Part shown: one piece after another, positions 1 through 7,545 of the stretch
Position numbering within the stretch: position 1 is the stretch's first letter
Layout: every line of letters begins with the position of its first letter
Source: a virus
DNA: 35,680 nt
Strand: one strand, 5' to 3'
IMG/VR virus record: IMGVR_UViG_3300020197_000075
Coordinates: 1-35,680 of that record
Notes under the pieces: model-generated
What the model was told of the DNA's origin: nothing
The model's database searches: none
Seen by the model: the letters and a program-made list of their open reading frames with translations, nothing else
Made by a program: the position numbers and the translations under genes

Positions 1-22
1 GGCGTCGAAACCGGAGGAACCC

Positions 23-259
23 ATGAGCAACAATCTTACCCTGACAATCGGTCGCCTGAGGGCTGACGCCATCGACCTTGCGGACGCGAGCAAGGTCTAT
101 TGCCGCATCCGCGCCAAAAGGCCGTCGTCGCGATTCCCAGAAGGCCGCGTGACCGACGAAACCGGGAATTTCGTCGCCCGCATTTCTTACAACGGCCGGG
201 TTTGGGCCTCACCGACATGGCAGCCAGGAGAGACGCCCATCATGGAAGCCCAAGGCTAG
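23..259 (+). CDS. Small hypothetical phage protein
   Basis: A 78-aa protein with no domain I recognise. The ATG at 23 follows a good Shine-Dalgarno (GGAGG at 13-17). The sequence is soluble-looking, with a basic middle and a C-terminal half rich in short beta-prone stretches (GRVTDETGNFVARIS and a WxxP segment). It sits 11 nt upstream of another small gene, and the two probably share a transcript ending at the hairpin at 676-706. Small genes of this sort are usual just ahead of the packaging genes in phages. Coding potential is supported by RBS and position only; the function is unknown. Confidence 0.6.
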   Translation: MSNNLTLTIGRLRADAIDLADASKVYCRIRAKRPSSRFPEGRVTDETGNFVARISYNGRVWASPTWQPGETPIMEAQG

Positions 260-270
260 GGGAGGGGAAT

Positions 271-501
271 ATGGGAAAAGCGAAGCGCAACCGCAAAGAA
301 ACCAGAACCGCCCTCGAAGCCTTCGTCGGCCGCAAAGCCGAGATCGACACGATGCTTGATCGCCTGAAGTCGCTCAGCGATGAGCACTTCGGATACAGCG
401 ATGACATCAACTGGGGCCATGTCGGGACGCTTGCCCACTACGCCGAACTCCTCAAGCGCATCACTGACAGCGCCTTCAAGGAGGGCGAGCACGCCGAATA
501 G
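271..501 (+). CDS. Small hypothetical phage protein, charged and helical
   Basis: A 76-aa protein with a very basic N-terminus (MGKAKRNRKETR) followed by a predicted helical stretch (residues 13-38) and an acidic end. The frame is open further upstream, to an ATG at 100, but that would overlap the preceding gene by 160 nt. The ATG at 271 has a strong Shine-Dalgarno (GGGGAGGGG, about 259-267) and was chosen. It lies 11 nt after the stop of the previous gene and is probably co-transcribed with it. No family recognised; a DNA- or RNA-binding role suggested by the basic N-terminus would be pure inference. Confidence 0.6.
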   Translation: MGKAKRNRKETRTALEAFVGRKAEIDTMLDRLKSLSDEHFGYSDDINWGHVGTLAHYAELLKRITDSAFKEGEHAE

Positions 502-675
502 GACGCTCGCGCCCCCGACCGCCCCGACCGGCTGGCCGGCGGGGCTCGGGGCAGTAGCAGAGCCGCGATGGTCGCGAGCCCGCTCACGCTGCCCCCGTAG
601 CGCCCGCTGGTCTGAATTTCCATCTTGCAAACCCAAGCGCCTCAGCGTATCAATTAACGCAATCTGAAATTCCCG

Positions 676-706
676 CGCCCGCCCGGCTTTCCGTGGCGGG
701 CGTTTT
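676..706 (+). terminator. Rho-independent terminator
   Basis: CGCCCGCC (676-683) pairs perfectly with GGCGGGCG (695-702) across an 11-nt loop and is followed directly by TTTT. It lies in a gene-free stretch (502-747) after the two small genes and before the GIY-YIG gene, so it should end the transcript entering from the left. I saw nothing else convincing in 502-747. Confidence 0.75.
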
Positions 707-747
707 CGTTCCGACCAAGCCGCCCGATGGCGGTCGGAGGTAATCTC

Positions 748-1008
748 ATGGTTTATCGATTTTACGTCTATGAGATCGTAGGCGCAGACGGCTCGATCCA
801 ATACGTAGGAAAGGGATCCAAGGGCCGGCTCCGCGCGCAAGAGCGTCGCTTCGGGATGGGCGGTCGCATTTTTTGGCGGTACCGCTCGGAGCGTGATGCG
901 TGCAAGGCGGAAATCGTTCGCATAGCCGAGGTTCAGCCGCCTTTGAATAAGTGCCTTGGCGGAAACGGGTCTCGGGCAATACCCATTCGCACGGTTGTGC
1001 TGCCCTGA
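748..1008 (+). CDS. GIY-YIG family nuclease, free-standing single domain
   Basis: An 86-aa protein made of one GIY-YIG catalytic domain. The ATG at 748 was chosen over the one at 727 because GGAGG (736-740) sits 7 nt before it and the domain starts immediately. The fold's landmarks can be read in order: the first strand FYVYEI (residues 5-10), the YIG-type element QYVGKG (Y19, G21), the catalytic Arg in GRL (R27), the metal-binding Glu in KAEIVRI (E55) and the final Asn in PLNKCLGG (N67). Family members cut DNA using Mg2+ in homing, repair or restriction. It has no DNA-binding domain and lies just ahead of the terminase genes, where phages often carry an HNH nuclease; a role in packaging or as a selfish nuclease is inference. 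Confidence 0.8.
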   Translation: MVYRFYVYEIVGADGSIQYVGKGSKGRLRAQERRFGMGGRIFWRYRSERDACKAEIVRIAEVQPPLNKCLGGNGSRAIPIRTVVLP

Positions 1009-1120
1009 GAACGCGAAATGGCCCGGATCGGAACGCGAGCCTATGCGGCGCGGGTCATTCTGCACTTCGCGCCGCACTTGGTTTTGCCATCTGAACTAGA
1101 GCAAATTAGACAGGTGGCCC

Positions 1121-1411
1121 ATGGCTAAGGGCTACAAGACCGGCGGTCGAAAGGCCGGCACGCCGAACAAGCTGAGCGCGAACGTCAAGGCGGCGATCCT
1201 CGCGGCGTTCGATAAGGTCGGCGGCTCGGAATATCTTGAGATGATCGCCAAAACCAAGCCGGATGTGTTCTGCCGTCTGCTTGGCCAGGTCCTCCCGCTC
1301 ACGATCACGGCGGAGGTCGAACACCGCTACGTTGTCCGGGCGCCCGCCTTCATCGCCGACGCCGATCAATGGTCTCAGGAATACCGGCCGCCGGCGCCGA
1401 CGGTGCAGTAA
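1121..1411 (+). CDS. Terminase small subunit-like protein
   Basis: A 96-aa protein that starts with a basic GYKTGGRKAGTPNK motif (residues 4-17), the N-terminal signature of a common group of small phage proteins encoded just before the large terminase, followed by a helical region (LSANVKAAILAAFDKVGG) that would form the DNA-recognition core. The ATG at 1121 has an AGGTGG Shine-Dalgarno at 1112-1117. The gene overlaps the large terminase start by 43 nt in a different frame, which supports joint translation and the assignment. The role, inferred from family and position, is recognition of the packaging site and loading of the large subunit. The intergenic 1009-1120 contains no clear promoter. 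Confidence 0.75.
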   Translation: MAKGYKTGGRKAGTPNKLSANVKAAILAAFDKVGGSEYLEMIAKTKPDVFCRLLGQVLPLTITAEVEHRYVVRAPAFIADADQWSQEYRPPAPTVQ

Positions 1412-2859
1412 GAGTTGCCTGGGAGCCGAAATCAAGGCCCCAGGCGGCATTGCTGGCCTGCCCAGTCTTCGAGATTTTCTACGGCGGCGCCCGCGGTTCG
1501 CTCAAGACAGACGGGATGCTCGGCGAATTCGCGGTCCACTCTGACGAGCACGGATCAAACGCCATTGGCCTGATGGTTCGTCGCGAGAGAACCGATCTGG
1601 TCGAGACCTACGAGCGCGCCAAAGCGATCTACATGCCGCTCGGCGTGAAGTTCCAGGACCAGGCGCATGTCGCGCGGTGGCCGTCGGGGGCTCGCCTGCG
1701 CTTTGCCTACCTCGACCGTGACGAGGATGCCGAGCACTATCAGGGCCACAGCTACACGAGAGTGTATGTCGAGGAGATCGGTCAATTCGCCGATCCGGCC
1801 CCGGTGCTCAAGCTGATGGCGACGCTTCGCTCTGCTGCCGGCGTGCGCGTTGGATTCCGCGCGACGGGGAATCCGGGCGGCCCGGGGCACCATTGGGTCA
1901 AGGCGCGCTACATTGATCCAGCGCCCTTGGGCTGGAAGGTGCAGCGCAACGAATACGAAAACCCGTGGACGAAGCAGAGGGTCATGAGGGACCGGGTTTT
2001 CATTCCGGGCAAGATCACCGATCACAATCTGCTCGGCCCGGAATACATCGCCAACCTGCAGATGTCGGGCAATGACCGGTTGGTCAAAGCTTGGCTTGAG
2101 GGCGACTGGTCGATCATCGAGGGTGCTTTCTTCACTGAGTTTTCGACCGAGCGGCACGTCGTCGAGCCTTTCAAGTTGCCCGGGGAATGGGCGCGATTCA
2201 GGGCGATGGATTGGGGTTCCGCTAGGCCGTTCTCGGTCGGCTGGTATGCAATTGCCGACGGGGAGCCCATCGAGCGTGGCGAGATAGGCTCGGCGATCTG
2301 TCTGCCCCGAGGATGTCTCGTCAAGTATCGGGAATGGTACGGCGCGGCGGCGCCGAATATCGGATTGAAGCTGACGGCCGAGGAAGTGGCCGACGGGATC
2401 TTAGAGCGCGAGAAAGGTGACAAGATCGCCTATGGCGTGCTCGACCCTGCGGCATTCACGGCCGATGGCGGCCCGTCGATCGCCGAACGGATGTGCAGGC
2501 GCAAGGTGACGTTCCGTCCGGCCGACAACGCGCGCGTCGCAAGGGCCGGCGCACTTGGTGGCTGGGACATGCTCAGGGCTAGGTTGAAGGGCGATGACAG
2601 CCCTATGATTGTTTTCTTCTCGACCTGTACGGACACCGTCAGAACCTTGCCGGCCTTGCAGCACGATACCGCGAGAGCCGAGGACGTCGATACCGACGGC
2701 GAGGACCACGCAGCAGACGAAACTCGATATGCGTGCATGTCCCGCCCGTGGATTGCACCACTGCCGGCAGCACCAGAGCCGGCCCGTCACGTTCCGACCT
2801 TCCAGGAAGCCATCGACAAGCACATCCGCCGGCGCCGCGGCGAGGATGCGGAGGATTAG
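1369..2859 (+). CDS. terL: Terminase large subunit (packaging ATPase/nuclease)
   Basis: A 496-aa protein of normal length for a TerL. It powers DNA translocation into the prohead and cuts the concatemer. The N-terminal ATPase shows a Walker A region YGGARGSLKT (residues 38-47), Walker B RVYVEE (131-136) within the conserved GHSYTRVYVEEIGQF block, and the TGNPGGPGH coupling-type motif shortly after. The C-terminal RNase H-like nuclease begins at FRAMDWGSARPFSVGW, whose Asp is the expected metal ligand, with a second acidic site in GVLDPAAF. The Walker A carries Leu where Gly normally precedes the Lys. The start at 1369 lies inside the small-terminase gene; the next in-frame ATG (residue 50) falls after Walker A, so the overlap is probably real. 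Portal and head genes follow. Confidence 0.93.
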   Translation: MVSGIPAAGADGAVRVAWEPKSRPQAALLACPVFEIFYGGARGSLKTDGMLGEFAVHSDEHGSNAIGLMVRRERTDLVETYERAKAIYMPLGVKFQDQAHVARWPSGARLRFAYLDRDEDAEHYQGHSYTRVYVEEIGQFADPAPVLKLMATLRSAAGVRVGFRATGNPGGPGHHWVKARYIDPAPLGWKVQRNEYENPWTKQRVMRDRVFIPGKITDHNLLGPEYIANLQMSGNDRLVKAWLEGDWSIIEGAFFTEFSTERHVVEPFKLPGEWARFRAMDWGSARPFSVGWYAIADGEPIERGEIGSAICLPRGCLVKYREWYGAAAPNIGLKLTAEEVADGILEREKGDKIAYGVLDPAAFTADGGPSIAERMCRRKVTFRPADNARVARAGALGGWDMLRARLKGDDSPMIVFFSTCTDTVRTLPALQHDTARAEDVDTDGEDHAADETRYACMSRPWIAPLPAAPEPARHVPTFQEAIDKHIRRRRGEDAED

Positions 2860-2864
2860 AGAAC

Positions 2865-3254
2865 ATGACCACCGAAGTCAGCCCGCCGGGCATGCTCACC
2901 TCGACCCACGTTCCGGCCGCCGCGACCCAGGCGACCATCACGCTCGCCGCGCGTAGCTCGACCGACAACATGGTTGGGAGCCGGTATCGCTGCCACGCCA
3001 TCGACGCGACCATCGCGGCCGCGGCAACCGCGTCTGGCATCATGACGGTCAATCTTCGCGACGGCGCCACGGGGGCGGGAACGGTTCTGTGGACCGGCAA
3101 GATCGCCTGCGTCGCCAATACGTCGGCCCGCCTGCACCTGTCCGGCCTCAACATCATGGGCTCGCAGAATACGGCGATGACGCTCGAGTTCGCCGGCGCC
3201 GGCGCGGCCAACACCGAGCAAACCGTGTCGATCGCCTACTCGGTCAGCAGATAG
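2865..3254 (+). CDS. Hypothetical protein between terminase and portal
   Basis: A 129-aa protein, rich in Ala, Thr and small residues and with alternating beta-prone segments, for example MTVNLRDGATGAG and TAMTLEFAGAGAA. That composition is typical of small beta-sandwich head or decoration proteins. The frame is open to 2733, but the ATG at 2865 lies 5 nt after the terL stop and has GGAGG at 2850-2854, so it was chosen. It is followed 4 nt later by the portal gene, so it is surely in the same transcript. No family recognised; a structural role is inferred from position and composition only. Confidence 0.65.
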   Translation: MTTEVSPPGMLTSTHVPAAATQATITLAARSSTDNMVGSRYRCHAIDATIAAAATASGIMTVNLRDGATGAGTVLWTGKIACVANTSARLHLSGLNIMGSQNTAMTLEFAGAGAANTEQTVSIAYSVSR

Positions 3255-3258
3255 AACG

Positions 3259-5181
3259 ATGGTCGACAAGACGACCGCCGACAGTCCTGCCGAGTTCGGC
3301 GAGGACTCGAAGGCGGTTGCCCGCTATTGGCGGGCTGAGCTTGCAGCCTCTCATGCCCGCGAAGCCGAGTGGCGCAAGCGTGGCCGCGAGATCGTCGAGA
3401 TCTACCGCTCTGAACAAGTCAAGGCCCGCAGCGGGCTCGCATCGAAGAAAGCCGCATTCAATATCCTGTTCAGCAACGTGGAGACCGAGCGCCCGGCGCT
3501 CTACTCGGCCACGCCTCGGCCCGATGTCAGGCGTCGGTATCGCGACAGCGACCAGCTCAGCCGCTGGGTCGCCGAGGTGATGGAGCGCGCGCTTTCGTAT
3601 TCCATCGACTGCTGCGACTTTGACCGCATCATGGAATCGGCGATCGACGACATGCTCTTGCCGGGGCGCGGGGCATGCTGGATCGCCTATCGGCCGCAGA
3701 CCGGACAGGTGCAGGGCGAGAACGGCCAGCCGGTCGAGCGCATCCTGTGGCAGACCGTGATGCCGGAATATGTCGCCTGGGAGGATCTGCGCTACGGGCC
3801 GTGCAAGGACATCGGCCTTGCCCCGTGGGTCGCCCGGAGATTAACGCCGGACAAGGTCGAGCTGGTCGACATGGTCGGGGCGGAGATCGCCGAGAAGGTG
3901 CCGCTCAACTTCGTCAAGGAGGATGGCGGATCGATCCGTCTGTCCAAGGATGATCAGGAAGTCTTGAAGCGCGCCGAGCTGTGGCAGATCTGGGACCGCA
4001 GGGCGCGCAAGGTCGTGCTGCTCGCCGAGGGCATGGACGAGCCGGCGATGATCGAGGGCGATCTGCTCAAGCTCAAGGACTTCGTGCCGCTGCCGAGGCC
4101 GTTGGAAGCGGTGCGCACGACCGACACCATCGTTCCGGTTCCCCCGTTTGACACCTACCGGGAGCAGGCCGACGAGCTCGACGCGGTGTCCAAGCGCATC
4201 ATCCGCATGGTGCGCCAGATCAAGGTTGCCGGCGCTTACGACAGGCAGCTCGGCGACGACGTCAAGCGCATCCTGACGAGCGACGACAACACGCTGGTCG
4301 GGCTTGACAACTGGCCGCAATTCGCCGAGGGCGGCGGGTTCAAGGGGGCTCTGCAGTTCCTGCCCATCGCCGAGATCGTCGTCGCGGTCACCCAGCTCTA
4401 CCAGAATCGCGACCAGATCAAGCAGGTGATCTTCGAAGCGATCGGGCTGGCCGACATCATGCGGGGATCGACCAAAGCGGACGAGACGCTGGGGGCTCAA
4501 AGGATCAAGACGGCCTGGGGCGGGTTGCGCATCCAGCGGCGGCAGAAGCAGGTCCAGAGATTCGCTCGCGACGTGCTCAGGATCATGGCCGAGCTGATCG
4601 CCGAGCACTGCTCGCCCGAAGTGCTGGCCGAGATGACCGGGCTCGACTTTCCCATGACCCGGGCGGAGGCCGAGCAGATCAAGGCCAGGATGGCCGCCGA
4701 GCGCGCGATGGGTGCTGCGATCCCTGCGGAGATCGTAGCCTTCGCCGACAAGCCGTCCTGGGAAGAGATCATGCAGGTCATGCGCTCCGACCAGATGCGC
4801 AACTACCGCATCGACGTGGAAACCGACAGCACGGTGGCCGAGAGCGAGGCGCAGGACATGAAGGCGCTGAGGGATCTCCTGACCGGCATCGTCGAGTTCA
4901 TCAATGGCATTGGTCCTGTTGTCGCCAGCGGTGCCGTTCCGCTCGAGGCGGCCAAGGCCATGCTGCTGGCCGTGGTGCGGAGAGCGAAGCTCGGGCGTGA
5001 AGTGGAAGACGCGGTTAACCAGATCGGCCAGCCGGCGCAATCCACGCAATCGCCGGCGCCCGGTATCGGCTACAACGGCGGCCCGGCGCTCGATCCCGCC
5101 GCGGCCCAGCCGATGCCGGCCGATCCGCTGGCGGTCTCTATGCCGCCCGTTCCCGGCGCCACCCCACAGATGGTGATGTGA
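3259..5181 (+). CDS. Portal protein (head-tail connector)
   Basis: A 640-aa protein at the canonical place, after terL and before scaffold and coat. It would form the dodecameric ring through which DNA enters and leaves the capsid. The block KKAAFNILFSNVETERPALYS followed by PRPDVRRRY (about residues 63-95) is a hallmark of large P22-like/podoviral portals, and the length is close to that family (~700 aa). A long helical segment (about 420-500, with QIKARMAAERAMG) fits the crown/barrel, and the C-terminal 50 residues are Pro/Ala/Gly-rich and probably disordered. The start at 3259 is the first ATG after the preceding stop. The stop overlaps nothing; the next gene starts 1 nt later. Confidence 0.88.
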   Translation: MVDKTTADSPAEFGEDSKAVARYWRAELAASHAREAEWRKRGREIVEIYRSEQVKARSGLASKKAAFNILFSNVETERPALYSATPRPDVRRRYRDSDQLSRWVAEVMERALSYSIDCCDFDRIMESAIDDMLLPGRGACWIAYRPQTGQVQGENGQPVERILWQTVMPEYVAWEDLRYGPCKDIGLAPWVARRLTPDKVELVDMVGAEIAEKVPLNFVKEDGGSIRLSKDDQEVLKRAELWQIWDRRARKVVLLAEGMDEPAMIEGDLLKLKDFVPLPRPLEAVRTTDTIVPVPPFDTYREQADELDAVSKRIIRMVRQIKVAGAYDRQLGDDVKRILTSDDNTLVGLDNWPQFAEGGGFKGALQFLPIAEIVVAVTQLYQNRDQIKQVIFEAIGLADIMRGSTKADETLGAQRIKTAWGGLRIQRRQKQVQRFARDVLRIMAELIAEHCSPEVLAEMTGLDFPMTRAEAEQIKARMAAERAMGAAIPAEIVAFADKPSWEEIMQVMRSDQMRNYRIDVETDSTVAESEAQDMKALRDLLTGIVEFINGIGPVVASGAVPLEAAKAMLLAVVRRAKLGREVEDAVNQIGQPAQSTQSPAPGIGYNGGPALDPAAAQPMPADPLAVSMPPVPGATPQMVM

Positions 5182-5182
5182 C

Positions 5183-5875
5183 ATGCCCTTTGGCCTACCC
5201 TACATCCCGCCGATGCAGGTCTATGGACCGCGCTATCCCGCGTCCGCCGTCGCGCCCGCCGTCGCGCCCGCCGTCGCGCCCGCCGTCGTGGCGCCGCTCA
5301 ATTTTCCCGGCGGCTTCGAGGGTAGCATGTCTAGTTTACTCGAAGAGGGAGATCTCGGCGGCTACACAGGCATGGGGCGAGGACCGTCGACGGTTGGCCG
5401 CACCGTCGGCACGATCGCCGGGCTTGCAGCGCCGGTTCCAGGCGGGGCGCTCATGGGCTACGCGCTTGGCCGTATGTACGACGATCGAGTAAACAAGGCT
5501 GATCTCGATCGCGAAATGGCTGGTTTGGCCGAGGGGCGGACCGGCAACGTCGGCATCCAAGGCACGAACCAAGCCGGATGGGGCGGTCCCGCATCGATCG
5601 GCGGCGCGCCCGGGACAAATCCAGATCTCGACACCAACACCGCTGATACGGCAGCCCCGGGCAGAGACGACGCGGAAAACTTCCGCCGCGGCGGTATCGT
5701 GCCGAGCGACGGCGACCGCAGGATGGAAGCCCGCCGGGCAACCGTGCACGAGGGCGAGGGCGTGCTTCGCCCCGAGGCGATGAAGAAGATCGGTCAGGCC
5801 AATTTCCGCCGGCTCAACGCCGGAGATTTCGATCCGAAGGCGCTCGGCCTGGCCTTGAAACGGAGTGCTGCGTGA
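5183..5875 (+). CDS. Hypothetical virion-cluster protein with APAV repeats
   Basis: A 230-aa protein. The N-terminus is Pro-rich and contains tandem Val-Ala-Pro-Ala units (residues 21-37), encoded by a 12-bp DNA repeat. The middle has a glycine-zipper-like stretch (VGRTVGTIAGLAAPVPGGALMG), which could insert in a membrane or pack helices. The C-terminal 60 residues contain RRGGIVPSDGD followed by an ATVHEGEGVLRPEAMKKIG segment. This resembles the VPGxGxGD...PGEFVV-type motif found at the C-termini of many phage structural proteins. It begins 1 nt after the portal stop and overlaps the next gene by 4 nt (GTGA). Function unknown; a minor virion protein is the likeliest role. Confidence 0.7.
   Translation: MPFGLPYIPPMQVYGPRYPASAVAPAVAPAVAPAVVAPLNFPGGFEGSMSSLLEEGDLGGYTGMGRGPSTVGRTVGTIAGLAAPVPGGALMGYALGRMYDDRVNKADLDREMAGLAEGRTGNVGIQGTNQAGWGGPASIGGAPGTNPDLDTNTADTAAPGRDDAENFRRGGIVPSDGDRRMEARRATVHEGEGVLRPEAMKKIGQANFRRLNAGDFDPKALGLALKRSAA
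5245..5292 (+). repeat. 12-bp tandem repeat inside a coding sequence
   Basis: The unit CGCCGTCGCGCC occurs three times without mismatch (5245-5256, 5257-5268, 5269-5280), followed by a diverged fourth copy (5281-5292). Because 12 is a multiple of three, gain or loss of units would keep the frame and only change the number of Val-Ala-Pro-Ala repeats in the encoded protein. Confidence 0.85.
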
Positions 5876-6117
5876 GAACCACCTACGTCGCGCGCGGCGG
5901 CAGGATCATCGAGAAGACCGAGGCCGCGCGCATTGCCCCGCGCATCCATCTGCAGGGCGACTATCCCGACCACGTCTCGCCCATCGACAACAGCGTGATC
6001 CGCGGTCGGGCACAGCGGCGCGAGCACATGAAACGCCATGACGTCATCGACGCGCGCGAGTTCGGGTCCGTGATCGGTGCCCGTCGGCGCGAACGGCTGA
6101 GGCAGCAGCAGAGCTGA
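5872..6117 (+). CDS. Small conserved-type phage protein upstream of scaffold
   Basis: An 81-aa, strongly basic protein. It starts with GTG at 5872, overlapping the previous stop as GTGA, which indicates coupled translation. The layout (a TTYVARGGRIIEK start, then PDHVSPIDNSVIRGRAQRREHMKRHDVID) resembles small phage proteins located just before scaffold and coat genes in many podoviruses; they typically carry an xYVxRxGxxxEK start and an SPIDG-xxI-xGRxxRxEHxKRH block. Their function is not established to my knowledge. The Arg/His-rich C-terminal half could bind DNA or an acidic partner such as the scaffold, but this is inference. Confidence 0.75.
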   Translation: MRTTYVARGGRIIEKTEAARIAPRIHLQGDYPDHVSPIDNSVIRGRAQRREHMKRHDVIDAREFGSVIGARRRERLRQQQS

Positions 6118-6170
6118 TCTATCCGGCCAAGCCCTGATTGGGGCGGCCTTCCAGAGCAGGAGTAACCGAT

Positions 6171-7457
6171 TTGACCGACGCAAGCGGCGCGGGCGGCCAG
6201 GATTCTGGCCAAGCCCAAGCTGACGACGTGACCGCTGCCGATCCGGCGGCGGAGACGACCTCGACGAAGCCTCAGGAGAAGAGCGAGGCCGCAGCAGACA
6301 CCGGCAAGGGTGGCGCTAAGCGGATGACGCTCGAGGAGGCGGCGTCGAAAGCCTTCGACGAGCTGCAGGCCAAGGCCGACGACAAGCCCAAGCGCGATGC
6401 GCAGGGCCGCTTTGTCTCGGGCGAGGCCGAGGCCGACGAAGGCAACGAGGCGGACGAGACCAAGGGCGACAAGCCCGAGGACAAGGCCGCCAAGAAGACC
6501 GAGACCAAAACTGAGACCAAGGATGCGAAGGCGGCGTCGACCGACGCCAAGCCGCCGCAGCACTGGTCGGCCCAGGACAAAGAGGCATTCGATGCACTTC
6601 CCGCCGGGGCCAAGCCTCTGGCGATGAAGTTCGTCAAATCGCTGGAGTCCGGGTTTACCCAGAAATTCCAGGACGTCGCCCGGGACAGGCAGCGCATCGA
6701 GCCGATGCGACCGCTCCTCGATGCGATCAAGCGGGACGCCGAAGCCGACGGGATCGGCGAGGCCGAAGCGGTGGGACGCCTCTATCGCGCCCATCTCGGA
6801 CTCGTCCAGGACCCGGAAAAGGCGCTGCCAGCGATCTGCCGAGCCTATGGCATCGACCTGGGGAAATTCGCCACCAAGGCCGCGGGCACAGCTCCCGCAG
6901 CCGAAACCAGTCAACCGGGGACCGACGGCTATGTCGATCCCCAGATTGCCGAACTGAGAACCACGCTCGCCCAGAAGGACAAGGATATCACCGAGCTGCG
7001 TCAGATCGTGAACCGGGTCACCGGCCACATCGACCAGCAGACGCAGACTGCCCGGGAGCGGCATGACGCCGCTCTGAACCAGGCCATCCACGATTTCAGG
7101 GACGCGACCGACGAACAGGGCCAGCCCAAGCATCCGCACTTCGCCGAAGTGTCCAAGGTGATGGGCTCGCTGATGGAAGACGGTCACGCCAGATCGCTGG
7201 ATGAAGCCTATGAAATGGCGGTCAACGCGCATCCGGCGATTCGCGCGAAGGTCGACGCCGACCGACGCGCGCGCGAGGAAGCCGAGGCAAAAGCGAAGCG
7301 CGAGGAGAAGGAGCGCCGGGAGCGAGCGGCCGTCGAGGCTGCACGCAAGGCCGGACGCCTTTCGCCGCAGCCGCAGACCCAGAGCACGACCCAGCGCCCA
7401 AAGTCCATTGGTGATGCGGCCTCCATGGCCTACGACCAGCTCATGGCTGGCCGGTAG
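6171..7457 (+). CDS. Scaffold protein
   Basis: A 428-aa protein immediately upstream of the major capsid gene. It is extremely charged, with long Ala/Asp/Lys/Glu-rich disordered stretches (residues 1-130) and predicted coiled coil (about 265-320 and 365-400), as expected of a protein that guides prohead assembly and then leaves. A more conserved core begins at PPQHWSAQDKEAFDALP, followed by KFQDVARDRQRIEP, a pattern seen in phage scaffold-like proteins. I chose the TTG at 6171, which has AGGAG at 6158-6162 spaced 8 nt. A TTG at 6138 in the same frame would add 11 residues without a good ribosome site. The 53-nt gap from the previous gene is otherwise unremarkable. Confidence 0.82.
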   Translation: MTDASGAGGQDSGQAQADDVTAADPAAETTSTKPQEKSEAAADTGKGGAKRMTLEEAASKAFDELQAKADDKPKRDAQGRFVSGEAEADEGNEADETKGDKPEDKAAKKTETKTETKDAKAASTDAKPPQHWSAQDKEAFDALPAGAKPLAMKFVKSLESGFTQKFQDVARDRQRIEPMRPLLDAIKRDAEADGIGEAEAVGRLYRAHLGLVQDPEKALPAICRAYGIDLGKFATKAAGTAPAAETSQPGTDGYVDPQIAELRTTLAQKDKDITELRQIVNRVTGHIDQQTQTARERHDAALNQAIHDFRDATDEQGQPKHPHFAEVSKVMGSLMEDGHARSLDEAYEMAVNAHPAIRAKVDADRRAREEAEAKAKREEKERRERAAVEAARKAGRLSPQPQTQSTTQRPKSIGDAASMAYDQLMAGR

Positions 7458-7491
7458 ACCGGAGGCCCAAAGAGCACGGTTCTACAAGTTC

Positions 7492-7541
7492 GGCTCCTCC
7501 GCGCGCGTACCCACCGGAACGCGCGCTTACCCATAGGAGCC
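7492..7541 (+). promoter_or_regulatory. Nested stem-loop that could cover the capsid gene ribosome site
   Basis: Between scaffold and capsid genes, GGCTCCT (7492-7498) is the exact reverse complement of AGGAGCC (7535-7541), which contains the capsid gene's Shine-Dalgarno (AGGAG, 7535-7539, 6 nt before the ATG). Inside lies a second perfect 8-bp stem, GCGCGCGT (7501-7508) with ACGCGCGC (7519-7526), and a 10-nt loop. Folded RNA would sequester the ribosome site of the most abundant virion protein. The pairing is directly visible; a regulatory effect is inference. Confidence 0.5.
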
Positions 7542-7545
7542 AACC

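Noticed and set aside
100-270. An upstream extension of the second small gene
   Set aside because: It would overlap the first gene by 160 nt; the ATG at 271 has a far better ribosome site.
1078-1107. A sigma70-like promoter (TTGGTT, then CAAATT) ahead of the small terminase
   Set aside because: The -10 matches TATAAT at only three positions; not enough to call.
3841-5184. A 447-aa minus-strand open frame opposite the portal gene
   Set aside because: It is an antisense shadow produced by high GC; the sequence is His/Arg/Gly-rich without motifs, whereas the + frame carries portal signatures.
5961-7232. A 423-aa minus-strand open frame opposite the scaffold
   Set aside because: Leu/Gly/Arg low-complexity antisense shadow; scaffold on the + strand has an RBS and conserved blocks.
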